A stretch of DNA of 64,000 nt from Salinibacterium sp. dk2585 (GTDB lineage: Bacteria; Actinomycetota; Actinomycetes; Actinomycetales; Microbacteriaceae). The DNA lies in the NCBI RefSeq assembly GCF_008001035.1, contig NZ_CP042856.1, positions 1,984,001 through 2,048,000 on the forward strand. Direction: 5' to 3'. The notes beneath the pieces are model-generated. The model ran no database searches. It was not told the DNA's origin and saw only the letters and a list, made by a program, of their open reading frames with translations. The translations under genes and the position numbers were made by a program. Each line of letters begins with the position of its first letter. Within the stretch, counting starts at the first letter, position 1. Below, piece after piece: positions 31,592 through 40,122 of this stretch.

Positions 31592-32089
31592 ATGAGCAAG
31601 CTGAACGCCCCGAGGCTCGCGTGGGCTGTCGTCATTGCCGCCCTGCTAGGACTCACGGGCTGTGACATGACGGTACCCACGGATCCCGACGGCACCCTCA
31701 AGGGCATCACCAACGGGGTGCTGCGAGTCGGGGCAACCCCGAACGACGACCGCGTCACGATCGACGAGGACGGCGAGCCATCCGGCAACGATGTCGAGCT
31801 GGTCGAGGACTTCGCCGACAGCCTTGGCGCCGAGATCGAGTGGGTGGTCGGCTCGGAGGAATCGCTCGTGCGCGACCTCGAGACCGGCCGGATCGACCTC
31901 GTAATCGGCGGCATCACTGACACGACACCGTGGTCGAACAAGGCCGCGGTGACCCGCCCCTACCTCGAAGTCACGGAACCTGACGGCACAACGCTCAAGC
32001 TCGTCATGCTGGCCCCCATAGGCGAGAACGCCTTCCTCACGGAACTCGAGACCTTCCTGACGGAACACGAGAACAGGGACGAGCAGTGA
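31592..32089 (+). CDS. One-lobe solute-binding lipoprotein (SBP family 3-like)
   Basis: A 165-residue protein with signal peptide and lipobox LTGC. The mature part matches lobe 1 of family 3 solute-binding proteins: VLRVGATPNDDRVTIDEDGE, GNDVELVEDFADSLGAEIEW and DLETGRIDLVIGGIT. After the crossing strand (VTRPYLEV) the roughly 90 residues of lobe 2 are missing and the chain returns to the last lobe 1 elements (LKLVMLAPIGENAFLTELET). The reading frame is intact, so this is a compact form and not an obvious frameshift. Its stop overlaps the start of the CDF transporter (TGATG), implying coupled translation. Confidence 0.75.
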   Translation: MSKLNAPRLAWAVVIAALLGLTGCDMTVPTDPDGTLKGITNGVLRVGATPNDDRVTIDEDGEPSGNDVELVEDFADSLGAEIEWVVGSEESLVRDLETGRIDLVIGGITDTTPWSNKAAVTRPYLEVTEPDGTTLKLVMLAPIGENAFLTELETFLTEHENRDEQ

Positions 32090-33081
32090 TGGGCAAGTAC
32101 GAGCTTCGCGAACTGAGCGAGGAGAAGGAGGCGACGCTCAAGCAGGCGGTGCGCCTGGAGTGGATCACAATCGCGTTCCTCGCCGTGACCGTCACGCTCG
32201 TCTTCCTCGTCCTCGGCAACTCGCAGGCGATGAAGGCCGCGTGGATCGAGGACATGCTGTCGTTCATCCCGCCCATCGCGTTCCTGATCGCCCTGCGCAT
32301 CACGCGTCGCAAGGCGACCATCCGGCATCCCTACGGCTACCATCGCGCGGTTGGTGTCGGGCACCTCGTCTCGGCCGTCGCCCTCACGACCATGGGCACC
32401 TTCCTCATCATCGACTCGGGGTCAGGCCTCGTCACGGGCGATCATCCCTCGATCGGCACGGTCGTGCTCTTCGGCAACGTCGTCTGGCTCGGCTGGCTCA
32501 TGATCGGCGTCATGCTGCTCATCGCGGTGCCACCCGTCATCATCGGCCGCAAGAAGATGAAGCTCGCGGAAGACCTTCACGACAAGATCCTCTACGCCGA
32601 TGCCGACATGAACAAGGCCGACTGGATGACGGCGGTCGGCTCTGCGGTCGGCGTCGCCGGGGTCGGAATCGGCCTGTGGTGGTTCGACTCTGCGGCCGCG
32701 CTCTTCATCTCGGGGAGCATCCTCTGGGACGGCCTGCGCAACATGAAGGCCGCCGTGCTCGACCTCATGGACGAGCGCGCGATGACCTTCGATGACCGCC
32801 GGCCGCATCCCGTCGCCGGTCAGCTCCAGGACTACCTGCGGGGCCTGCGCTGGGTGCGGGATGCGGGAGTGCGGGTGCGCGACGAAGGCCACGTCTTCCA
32901 GGTCGATGCCTTCGTCGTGCCGAAGTTCGGCCGCACGCCATCGCTGCGCCGACTCGATAAGGCACGCCAGGGATGCATCGCGCTCGACTGGCGCGTGCAC
33001 GACATCCTGATCGTGCCCGTCGATGAGCTGCCGGAGATGGTCGAGAGCGCGCGCCACCCTGAGCGCGAACGCCACGAATGA
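32089..33081 (+). CDS. Cation diffusion facilitator family transporter
   Basis: A 330-residue protein with about six membrane helices in the first 230 residues and a cytoplasmic C-terminal domain. The CDF signature IRHPYGYHRAVGVGHLVSA is clear. The usual HxxxD pairs of helices II and V are replaced: helix II has ESID-like WIEDML and helix V has MNKADWMTAVGSA. The transported metal therefore cannot be assigned as zinc by analogy. The start is the ATG that overlaps the stop of the preceding lipoprotein; a GTG one codon earlier is possible. Confidence 0.85.
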   Translation: MGKYELRELSEEKEATLKQAVRLEWITIAFLAVTVTLVFLVLGNSQAMKAAWIEDMLSFIPPIAFLIALRITRRKATIRHPYGYHRAVGVGHLVSAVALTTMGTFLIIDSGSGLVTGDHPSIGTVVLFGNVVWLGWLMIGVMLLIAVPPVIIGRKKMKLAEDLHDKILYADADMNKADWMTAVGSAVGVAGVGIGLWWFDSAAALFISGSILWDGLRNMKAAVLDLMDERAMTFDDRRPHPVAGQLQDYLRGLRWVRDAGVRVRDEGHVFQVDAFVVPKFGRTPSLRRLDKARQGCIALDWRVHDILIVPVDELPEMVESARHPERERHE

Positions 33082-33082
33082 C

Positions 33083-34519
33083 TCAGTCGGTGTTGCCCGA
33101 GTGCGCCTCGAGGAAGTCGTAGAGCTCACTGTCGTCGACCCCGGGAAAAGTGCCGGATGGCAGCGGCGAGAGGATGTGCGCGTGCAGCTTGGCACTCGCC
33201 CACGCCCTGCCCGACCAGCGCTCCGCCTTCTCCCCGGAGGGCCGCCGGCAGCAGTTCACGTCGGGGCACCGTGACGTCTCACGGTTGCGCGTGTCGCGGC
33301 CGCGGAACCACTTGGCGTCGTTGAAGGGCACCCCGAAGGTGATCGAGAACTCCTCCTGCGTGCCCGTGCCGGTCTGCGTCGAGTTCCAGAAGGTGCCCGT
33401 CGGGGTGTCGACGTACTGGTAGAACTCGGTCGTGCGGTTCGTGCGTGTGAAGGCGAGCCGGGCGCTCCAGTGGCGACACACGAGCTGGCCCTCGGTCGAC
33501 CCCGTGACATCCGTCGGCAGCAGCAGCCCGTCGTTCTCGTAGCCCTTGTAGAGCGCACCGTCGTCGCCGACGCGCAGGAAGTGCACCGTCATGTCGAGGT
33601 GGGATGTCGCGAGATTCGTGAATCGCAGCGCCGCCGCCTCGTGCGTGACACCGAAGGCATCGCGGAAGTCCTCGATCGCGAGGTTGCGGTCGCTCTTGGC
33701 CTTCGTGAGGAAGTCGACCGAGGGGCCGAGCGGCATGAGGCACGCGGCCGCGAAGTAGTTGATCTCGAGCCGCTGCAGCAGGAACTGCGCGTAGCTCTCG
33801 GGCTCACGGTGGTCGAGCAGGCGATGGGCCATCGCCTGCAGCGCCATCGACCTCAGCCCGTGACCACCCGGAATCGAGGCGGGCGGCAGGTAGATGCGCC
33901 CGTTCTCGAGGTCGGTCACGGAACGGGTCGAGTGCGGCAGGTCGTCGACGTGGATGAGGTCGAAGCCGAGCTTCTTGGCCATGAGCGCGACGGAGCGGTG
34001 CGTGAGCGCACCCGTCGTGTGGCCGACGCCCCGCAGCAGGTCCTCCGCGAGCGTCTCGAGCTCGGGCAGGTAGTTGTTCTTCTCCCGCATGTGATGCCGC
34101 AGCTCCGTGTTGGCGCGGCGGGCCTCCTCGGGGGTCGCGATGGCCTCCCTGGCACGCCTCGCGAGTTCCCTGTGCAGCCCAACGAGCGCCTCAAGCGTCT
34201 CATCAGCCATCGAGCGGGTGACACGGATGCCCGGGAGCCCGAGCCCTCTATACAGGGCGCCCTGTTGCATCCGTTCGAGCTCGATCTCGAGCGCGGCCCG
34301 CCTGGTGGGGGGTTCGGAGTTCAGGAGTTCGGCGACCTCGATGCTGAGACTGTCGGCAATCGACTGCAGGAGCGAGAGCCGTGGTTCGCGCCGACCGTTC
34401 TCCATGAGTGAGAGCTGGCTGCCCGCGATGCCGACGCTGGCTCCCAGTTGGTCGAGCGTGAGGCCGGCGCGGGTGCGGAAATGGCGGATGCGCTGGCCCA
34501 GTGTTGCAAGATCGGTCAC
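33083..34519 (-). CDS. ramB: RamB-type transcriptional regulator (XRE HTH plus ScfR domains)
   Basis: A 478-residue regulator. An N-terminal XRE helix-turn-helix (about residues 7-62, LDQLGASVGIAGSQLSLMEN) is followed by a ScfR/IrrE-like region and a long C-terminal domain with cysteines in RCPDVNCCRR. This arrangement and length match RamB, the repressor of acetate and glyoxylate genes in corynebacteria and mycobacteria. It is divergent from pckG, the gluconeogenic gene it may control. A TAGGAT hexamer ends 6 nt before its GTG, so the mRNA is probably leaderless. Confidence 0.85.
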   Translation of the reverse strand: MTDLATLGQRIRHFRTRAGLTLDQLGASVGIAGSQLSLMENGRREPRLSLLQSIADSLSIEVAELLNSEPPTRRAALEIELERMQQGALYRGLGLPGIRVTRSMADETLEALVGLHRELARRAREAIATPEEARRANTELRHHMREKNNYLPELETLAEDLLRGVGHTTGALTHRSVALMAKKLGFDLIHVDDLPHSTRSVTDLENGRIYLPPASIPGGHGLRSMALQAMAHRLLDHREPESYAQFLLQRLEINYFAAACLMPLGPSVDFLTKAKSDRNLAIEDFRDAFGVTHEAAALRFTNLATSHLDMTVHFLRVGDDGALYKGYENDGLLLPTDVTGSTEGQLVCRHWSARLAFTRTNRTTEFYQYVDTPTGTFWNSTQTGTGTQEEFSITFGVPFNDAKWFRGRDTRNRETSRCPDVNCCRRPSGEKAERWSGRAWASAKLHAHILSPLPSGTFPGVDDSELYDFLEAHSGNTD

Positions 34520-34525
34520 GACTTT

Positions 34526-34531
34526 ATCCTA
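34526..34531 (-). promoter_or_regulatory. -10 element of ramB (leaderless start)
   Basis: TAGGAT on the minus strand ends 6 nt before the GTG at 34519. The imperfect dyad AAAGAATGGCGTTTCTT at about 34535-34551 lies just upstream and could be an operator. Confidence 0.5.
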
Positions 34532-34591
34532 GCGAAAGAATGGCGTTTCTTACACGCATATACCGCCAGATAACGCTCACAGGTGGACTCA

Positions 34592-34597
34592 TACTGT
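34592..34597 (+). promoter_or_regulatory. Probable -10 element of pckG
   Basis: TACTGT lies 50 nt before the pckG ATG in the 128-bp ramB-pckG intergenic region. The transcript would carry a leader of roughly 45 nt ending with GGACGGAAAG before the start. No convincing -35 was found. Confidence 0.35.
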
Positions 34598-34647
34598 AAT
34601 CACCACGCATTTTTTGCGCTGCCGCGCACGAACGGACGGAAAGCCCC

Positions 34648-36507
34648 ATGACACTGACGACACCGAGGCCCAGCTCGACAGAGACGACGTCCGAGGCCTA
34701 TGCAGGCGTGCCGAAGGGGGCCAACCCCAAGGTTGTCGCATGGGTCGACTCCATTGCGGAGCTCACGAAGCCCGACCGTGTCGTCTGGTGCGACGGATCG
34801 CCCCAGGAGTGGGACCGTCTCACGCGCGAGATGGTCACCGCGGGCACGCTCATCAAGCTGAACCCCGAGCACCGCCCCTACAGCTTCCTCGCCCGCAGCA
34901 ACCCGAGCGATGTCGCCCGCGTCGAGTCGCGAACCTACATCTGCTCCGAGAAGGAAGAGGATGCGGGGCCCACCAACAACTGGATCGCCCCGGCCGAGAT
35001 GCGCAAGACCTTCGACGAGATCTTCGACGGCTCGATGCGCGGCCGCACGATGTACGTCATGCCCTTCTCGATGGGCCCCATCGGCAGCCCGCTCGCGAAG
35101 CTCGGCGTGCAGGTCACCGACTCCCCCTACGTCGTCGCGAGCATGGCCGTCATGACCCGCATGGGCACGGCAGCCCTCGAACTGATCACTGACGACACCG
35201 AGTGGGTCGCCGCGGTGCACAGCGTCGGCGCGCCCCTCGGGCCTGGACAGCAGGATGTCGCGTGGCCGTGCAACGACACGAAGTACATCAGCCACTTCCC
35301 CGAGACCCGGGAAATCTGGTCGTACGGCTCCTCCTACGGCGGCAACGCAATCCTCGCGAAGAAGTCCTTCGCCCTCCGCATCGCCTCCGTGCTCGCGCGT
35401 GACGAGGGCTGGCTCGCCGAGCACATGCTGCTCCTCAAGGTCACCAACCCTCGCGGCCGCGTCTTCCACGTCGCCGCAGCGTTCCCCTCGGCCTGCGGCA
35501 AGACCAACCTCGCGATGCTCCGCCCGAGCATCCCGGGCTGGAAGGTCGAGACCATCGGTGACGACATCGCATGGCTCCGCCCCGGACCGGACGGTCGCCT
35601 CCGCGCGATCAACCCCGAGGCCGGCTTCTTCGGTGTCGCCCCCGGCACGAGCCCCAAGACGAACGCGACCGCGATCGAGACCCTCTGGGGCAACACCATC
35701 TTCACGAACGTCGCGCTTCGCGAGGACGGCGACGTGTGGTGGGAGGGCCTGACCGACAAGGCCCCTGCGAACCTGACCGACTGGCAGGGCAATCCCTGGT
35801 CGCCCGAATCGGGAACGCCGGCAGCGCACCCCAACTCCCGCTTCACGGTCGCCGCACACCAGGCGCCGTCGATCGCGGACTCGTGGGACGATCCCCAGGG
35901 CGTCGTCATTGACGCGATCATCTTCGGCGGTCGCCGCGCCACCAACGTGCCGCTCGTCGTCGAGGCCCGCGACTGGGAGCACGGCGTCTACATCGGCGCG
36001 ACCGTCTCCTCCGAGCGCACGGCCGCTGCGGAAGGTGCCGTCGGCGAGCTTCGCCGCGACCCCTTCGCCATGATGCCGTTCTGCGGTTACAACATGGCCG
36101 ACCACTGGTCGCACTGGCTCTCGGTGGGCGAGAACCTTCGCTCCGCAGGCAACATGCCTCGCATCTTCCAGGTCAACTGGTTCCGCAAAGACAGCGACGG
36201 CAAGTTCATCTGGCCCGGCTTCGCCGAGAACGCCCGCGTGCTCGAGTGGATCCTCGACCGTGTCGACGGCCGCGCAACGGCTCGCGAGACCGCACTCGGC
36301 TACGCACCCTCCGAGGGCGCCCTCAACATCGACGGCCTCGACCTGAGCGACGAGCAGATGCAGGAGCTCTTCGCGATCGACCCGGAGTCATGGCTCGCTG
36401 AGATCGATGACACCGAGCAGTTCTTCTCCCAGTTCGGCGAGAAGCTGCCCGCACAGCTCAGCGAGCAGCTCAGCGAACTGCGCAAGCGCCTGAGCGAGAC
36501 GAAGTAG
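34648..36507 (+). CDS. pckG: Phosphoenolpyruvate carboxykinase (GTP)
   Basis: A 619-residue GTP-dependent PEP carboxykinase that converts oxaloacetate to PEP, the entry step of gluconeogenesis from acetate or amino acids. The phosphate-binding loop SACGKTN is at residues 281-287, with the active-site cysteine C283. Further conserved regions are [15 protein letters not shown] and [10 protein letters not shown]. The length is normal. It is transcribed away from ramB. A 14-bp terminator hairpin follows 14 bp after the stop. Confidence 0.98.
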   Translation: MTLTTPRPSSTETTSEAYAGVPKGANPKVVAWVDSIAELTKPDRVVWCDGSPQEWDRLTREMVTAGTLIKLNPEHRPYSFLARSNPSDVARVESRTYICSEKEEDAGPTNNWIAPAEMRKTFDEIFDGSMRGRTMYVMPFSMGPIGSPLAKLGVQVTDSPYVVASMAVMTRMGTAALELITDDTEWVAAVHSVGAPLGPGQQDVAWPCNDTKYISHFPETREIWSYGSSYGGNAILAKKSFALRIASVLARDEGWLAEHMLLLKVTNPRGRVFHVAAAFPSACGKTNLAMLRPSIPGWKVETIGDDIAWLRPGPDGRLRAINPEAGFFGVAPGTSPKTNATAIETLWGNTIFTNVALREDGDVWWEGLTDKAPANLTDWQGNPWSPESGTPAAHPNSRFTVAAHQAPSIADSWDDPQGVVIDAIIFGGRRATNVPLVVEARDWEHGVYIGATVSSERTAAAEGAVGELRRDPFAMMPFCGYNMADHWSHWLSVGENLRSAGNMPRIFQVNWFRKDSDGKFIWPGFAENARVLEWILDRVDGRATARETALGYAPSEGALNIDGLDLSDEQMQELFAIDPESWLAEIDDTEQFFSQFGEKLPAQLSEQLSELRKRLSETK

Positions 36508-36520
36508 CGCAGGAGCCTGA

Positions 36521-36560
36521 AGGGGCGTCACTCCACACGGAGTGACGCCCCTTCCTGCAT
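36521..36560 (+). terminator. Terminator hairpin after pckG
   Basis: A perfect 14-bp stem (AGGGGCGTCACTCC at 36521-36534 with its complement at 36539-36552) and an ACAC loop, followed by TTCCTGCATCT. The T tract is weak, as is common at high GC. Confidence 0.75.
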
Positions 36561-36661
36561 CTCACCCCAACGTTTCGGCAACGGCGCGCGTCTTGGGAGA
36601 TGAAGGGCGCGCCAGCGGTGCACGCTGGGCAGATGACACTCGATGCAGGGGGAAGGGCCAC

Positions 36662-37201
36662 GTGAGCGAGGCGGGGTGGGAACAGGTCGTGCGCGACCTC
36701 GTTACGCACCGCGGTGAGGCACTCGTGCGCTATGCCTCACTCGTCTCCGGCAGTCCGGACGACGCGGCCGACCTCGTGCAGGATGCCCTCGTCAAGACCT
36801 TCGGACGGCTCAGGAACGGCCTGAGCGTGCAGAGCGCAGAGGCGTACGTGCGCAGGGCCATCGTCAACGCGGCGGTCGATCGCGGTCGTCGCGTCACCCG
36901 GTGGCGCCGCATCCGGCACCTCGCGGCAATGGTCGATGAGCAGGAGTCCCCCGCCCCGGCGACCGAGGTGCGACTCGACCTGGCTGAGCAACTGCGGCGG
37001 CTCGCCCCGCGCGAACGGGCCTGCCTCGTGCTCCGCTACTACGAGGACCTCAAGGTCGACGACATCGCGGCGAGCCTCGGCATCAGCTCGGGTGCCGTCA
37101 AGCGGTACCTGAGCGATGGCCTGGCCAAGCTCTCCGCCGCACTGCAAGACGGCGGCGTGCAAGAGAGGAACGAGAGCATCCAAGTCAGGAGCATCCCATG
37201 A
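36662..37201 (+). CDS. ECF-like RNA polymerase sigma factor (SigE family type)
   Basis: A 179-residue sigma factor starting at GTG with GGAAGGG about 6 nt upstream. Region 2 includes RYASLVSGSPDDAADLVQDA and the -10 binding helix; region 4 is LAPRERACLVLRYYEDLKVD followed by the helix-turn-helix IAASLGISSGAVKRYLSDGL. It resembles the actinobacterial SigE/SCO family of stress-type sigma factors. Its stop overlaps the start of the membrane protein gene downstream as ATGA, the usual layout for a sigma factor and its regulator. Confidence 0.9.
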   Translation: MSEAGWEQVVRDLVTHRGEALVRYASLVSGSPDDAADLVQDALVKTFGRLRNGLSVQSAEAYVRRAIVNAAVDRGRRVTRWRRIRHLAAMVDEQESPAPATEVRLDLAEQLRRLAPRERACLVLRYYEDLKVDDIAASLGISSGAVKRYLSDGLAKLSAALQDGGVQERNESIQVRSIP

Positions 37202-37974
37202 CAGATGATCGTCCAGGCCACGAGACACAGGAGGAGCGACGGCTGCGCCAGCTCCTCGCCGATGGTGCCTCACCCGGCACGCTCGACACCGACTCCGTCA
37301 TCCGGCGCAGCCGCTCACGACGTCGGGCCGGTGCCGTCATGACGACGGCCGCCTCGGCGCTTGCCGTCGTGGGCATCGGTGCCGCCGCGATCGGCGGGCT
37401 CGGCGACATCCTTCCGCGCACCTCAGTGGCCGACGCGGGATCCAGTGAGGAGGCGACGCTCTTCGGCGCAGAGGGCGGGGCATCCGATTCGAGCATGCAC
37501 CTGGCACCCGCCAGCAAGGTGCATCCCTGCGCTGTTCCCGTGTCGGAGGTCGCGCCGAGCATGACCGGGCTTGTAGCGACGCCCGAGTTTGCGGAGCTCG
37601 CCGCCGCGGATGGCACGGTCAAGCACGGCACGGTGACCCTGAGTAACACGGGCACCGACAGAGTGCGGGGCACAGCGCCGCAGGAATCGCTCGTCACGCT
37701 CGCCGAGGACGGCGTGACCGTGTGGCACAGCAGCGAAACGGGCGAGCTGCCCAGCACCGTCGTGGACCTCGAACCGGGCGAATCGATGCGCCTTGAGGCG
37801 AGCTACCTGCCCGTGCGCTGCGAGCAGGAGGACGAGACGCGCGAGGGCCTGCGCGACGACCTGCCGCCCCTCGAACCCGGCGCCTACCAACTGCGAGCCG
37901 TCATCCCGCTGACGCTGGACGACGGATCAGGTGAACTTGTCACGGGCCCGGCGCAGGAGGTCACCCTGCGATAG
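37198..37974 (+). CDS. Membrane-anchored protein coupled to the sigma factor
   Basis: A 258-residue protein with a short cytoplasmic N-terminus (EERRLRQLLADGASPGTLDTD), one membrane helix at about residues 45-68 and an exported domain containing two cysteines (KVHPCAVP and LPVRCEQE). The topology is that of an anti-sigma factor, but a zinc-binding HxxxCxxC motif is absent and no known anti-sigma domain is recognised. The exported part has a beta-rich look (VKHGTVTLSNTGTDRVRG). Translational coupling to the sigma factor suggests it responds to or controls it; this is inference. Confidence 0.6.
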   Translation: MTDDRPGHETQEERRLRQLLADGASPGTLDTDSVIRRSRSRRRAGAVMTTAASALAVVGIGAAAIGGLGDILPRTSVADAGSSEEATLFGAEGGASDSSMHLAPASKVHPCAVPVSEVAPSMTGLVATPEFAELAAADGTVKHGTVTLSNTGTDRVRGTAPQESLVTLAEDGVTVWHSSETGELPSTVVDLEPGESMRLEASYLPVRCEQEDETREGLRDDLPPLEPGAYQLRAVIPLTLDDGSGELVTGPAQEVTLR

Positions 37975-38003
37975 CCGCCATGGCAGGGCGTGGCGCCCGC
38001 CGA

Positions 38004-38009
38004 TACAGT
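38004..38009 (+). promoter_or_regulatory. -10 element of the TPM-domain gene (leaderless start)
   Basis: TACAGT within CGATACAGTCG ends 6 nt before the GTG at 38016. The same 11-bp string occurs before pspA at 40072. Confidence 0.55.
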
Positions 38010-38015
38010 CGAGGC

Positions 38016-40037
38016 GTGACGACCCTCGCAGCACCTCGACGCATCCGACCATTCCTCCGCCGTGGCACCGAGCGGGCGTTCGCGGCCCTCCTCCTGGCCA
38101 TCGCTGCCGTGTGCACAGTGCCCGCGGCGGCGTCTGCAGAGGAACCCGTGCGTTTCGGCGGATCAGACGTCGTCGACGCCGCTGGCGTACTCGGCGGCGA
38201 GACGGCTGCCGTGGAAGACGCGCTCGACGAGCTCTATGCCGAGGCAAGCATCCAGCTGCTCGTCGCGTACGTCGACACCTTCGACGGGATGACGCCCGCC
38301 GCCTGGGCGGAGCGCACCGCGGAGCGCAACGGGCTCGGCACGAACGACATGCTCCTCGCGGTGGCGATCGAGGATCGCAACTACGTCACCTGGTACCCCG
38401 ACGACTTCGAACTGAGCGAGGGCAAGACGCGATCGGTCGAGCAGGACGACATCGAGCCCCGGCTCCGAGCAGACGACTGGTCGGGCGCGGCCATCGCCGC
38501 AGCCGAAGGCTACGCGCGCGCCAGCCAGGGCATCAACTGGCTGCCCATCCTCGCGGGCGCTGCCGTAGTCGGGCTGGGCGCCTGGGGCTTCAGTGCGTTC
38601 CGTCGGCGCAGGGCCGCGAACGCGCAGACACGAGCGAATGCTGCTCGCCTCGAGGAGCTGGAACAGCGGGCATCCGTCGCCCTCGTCGCGCTCGACGACG
38701 AACTCATGACCAGCAGCGAGGAGCTCGGCTTCGCTGCGGCCCAATTCGGGGAGCAGGCGACGAAGCCATTCCGCGACGCGGTCGCCGAGGCGCGCGCCAA
38801 GTCGATGGAGGCCTTCGCGATCAAGCAGAGGCTCGACGACACGGAGGAGGAGCCGGATGCGGAGCGGGCCGCGATGGCCGAGCAGATCATCGCGCTGACG
38901 GCGGAGGGCGACGCCACCCTTGACGCGCAGGCGGCCGCCTTCGCCGAGCTGCGGGAGTTGGAGAAGAACGCACCGCAGGCACTCGCCGAGGCTGAACGCA
39001 CGGCGGGCGAACTCGAGGGCAGGGTCGCAGCATCCGAGCGGGCACTCTCGGACATGGCCGGGCACTACGATGTGTCGGCCCTCTCAGCCGTGGCCGACAA
39101 CCCCGCGCAGGCGCGGGAGCTCCTCAGGTTCGCCGCCGAGTCCCGGAATGCTGCCGAGAAGTCGATCGCGGCGGGACAGTCGGGGGATGCCGCCGTGCAG
39201 GTGCGCGCGGCGCAGGGGACCGCGGGGCGCATCACCCAACTCATCGATGCCGTGGACGCGCTCGCGACCGAGCTTGCTGATGCATCCGCCCGCCTCGCCG
39301 AGGCCGTGCGCGACACGCAGGACGACCTTGCAGCCGCACGAGCGCTCGCTGATGACCCGAGGATGCACGCCTCGACGCAGGAACTCACGCGCGCGACGGG
39401 GAAGGCATCCGCGGCGGTCGAACGGGCGTCGTCGCCCGAGGGGCAGCGGGATCCGCTCCTGAGCCTGACCGCCCTCACGACGGCCGACGCAGAGCTCGAC
39501 CGCCTCCTCGCGGCCGCACGCGAGGAACAGGAGCGCACCGCTCGCGCCATCCGCCAGCTGCCCGACACGATCAAGCGGGCCGAAAGCTCCGTGGCGCAGG
39601 CCTCATCATTCATCACGACGCGCCGCGGAGCCGTGAGGGAGCACGCGCGCACTCGACTCGCCGAGGCCGAGCGACTGCTCGCCACCGCCGTCGCCGCGCA
39701 GCACGACCCGGTCGGCGCGGTCAACACCGCCCTGCGCGCCGCCGACGCGGCCGATGCTGCCCTCTCCCGCGCCCAGTCTGACGTGCGCGCGGCCAGCGCT
39801 TACGGCTCGAGCGACAGCAACGACAGCGCCGTGCTCGGTGCCCTGCTCGGGGACTTCATCTTCGGCGGCTCAGCGAGTCGCGGCACGACGTGGGGCGGCT
39901 CGCTCGGCGGGTGGAGCGGATCATCGGGCCGACGCGGCAGCTCCAGCTCGAGCCGCTCACGCAGCCGCAGTCTCGGCAGGAGCAGCGGACGCAGCTTCGG
40001 TGGCTCGCGAGGTCGCACGGGAGGCGGCCGGTTCTGA
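38016..40037 (+). CDS. TPM-domain membrane protein with coiled coil and Gly/Ser/Arg tail
   Basis: A 673-residue protein. A signal peptide ends near residue 43 (AASAEE), then an exported TPM domain (PF04536 type; DVVDAAGVLGGETAAVEDAL and DMLLAVAIEDRNYVTWYP), a membrane helix near residue 180, and about 400 residues of alanine- and glutamate-rich coiled coil inside the cell. The tail is rich in Ser, Gly and Arg (GSSSSSRSRSRSLGRSSGRS). TPM domains occur in photosystem II repair and membrane proteins. It precedes pspA by 85 bp. The GTG start follows a TACAGT hexamer by 6 nt without Shine-Dalgarno. Confidence 0.85.
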   Translation: MTTLAAPRRIRPFLRRGTERAFAALLLAIAAVCTVPAAASAEEPVRFGGSDVVDAAGVLGGETAAVEDALDELYAEASIQLLVAYVDTFDGMTPAAWAERTAERNGLGTNDMLLAVAIEDRNYVTWYPDDFELSEGKTRSVEQDDIEPRLRADDWSGAAIAAAEGYARASQGINWLPILAGAAVVGLGAWGFSAFRRRRAANAQTRANAARLEELEQRASVALVALDDELMTSSEELGFAAAQFGEQATKPFRDAVAEARAKSMEAFAIKQRLDDTEEEPDAERAAMAEQIIALTAEGDATLDAQAAAFAELRELEKNAPQALAEAERTAGELEGRVAASERALSDMAGHYDVSALSAVADNPAQARELLRFAAESRNAAEKSIAAGQSGDAAVQVRAAQGTAGRITQLIDAVDALATELADASARLAEAVRDTQDDLAAARALADDPRMHASTQELTRATGKASAAVERASSPEGQRDPLLSLTALTTADAELDRLLAAAREEQERTARAIRQLPDTIKRAESSVAQASSFITTRRGAVREHARTRLAEAERLLATAVAAQHDPVGAVNTALRAADAADAALSRAQSDVRAASAYGSSDSNDSAVLGALLGDFIFGGSASRGTTWGGSLGGWSGSSGRRGSSSSSRSRSRSLGRSSGRSFGGSRGRTGGGRF

Positions 40038-40074
40038 CGCGCGGCGCTCCCTGTCGACGCTGAGTCGCGTCCGA

Positions 40075-40080
40075 TACAGT
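40075..40080 (+). promoter_or_regulatory. Probable -10 element of pspA
   Basis: TACAGT in CGATACAGTCG, 42 nt before the pspA ATG. Unlike the TPM gene, this start has a leader with AAAGGA eight bases before the ATG. Confidence 0.45.
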
Positions 40081-40122
40081 CGCAGGGAGGGCGCCCGCTG
40101 CCCGTGACGAAAGGACACCTCT

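Noticed and set aside
34600-36114. 504-codon minus-strand frame opposite pckG
   Set aside because: Antisense shadow of a complete conserved gene.
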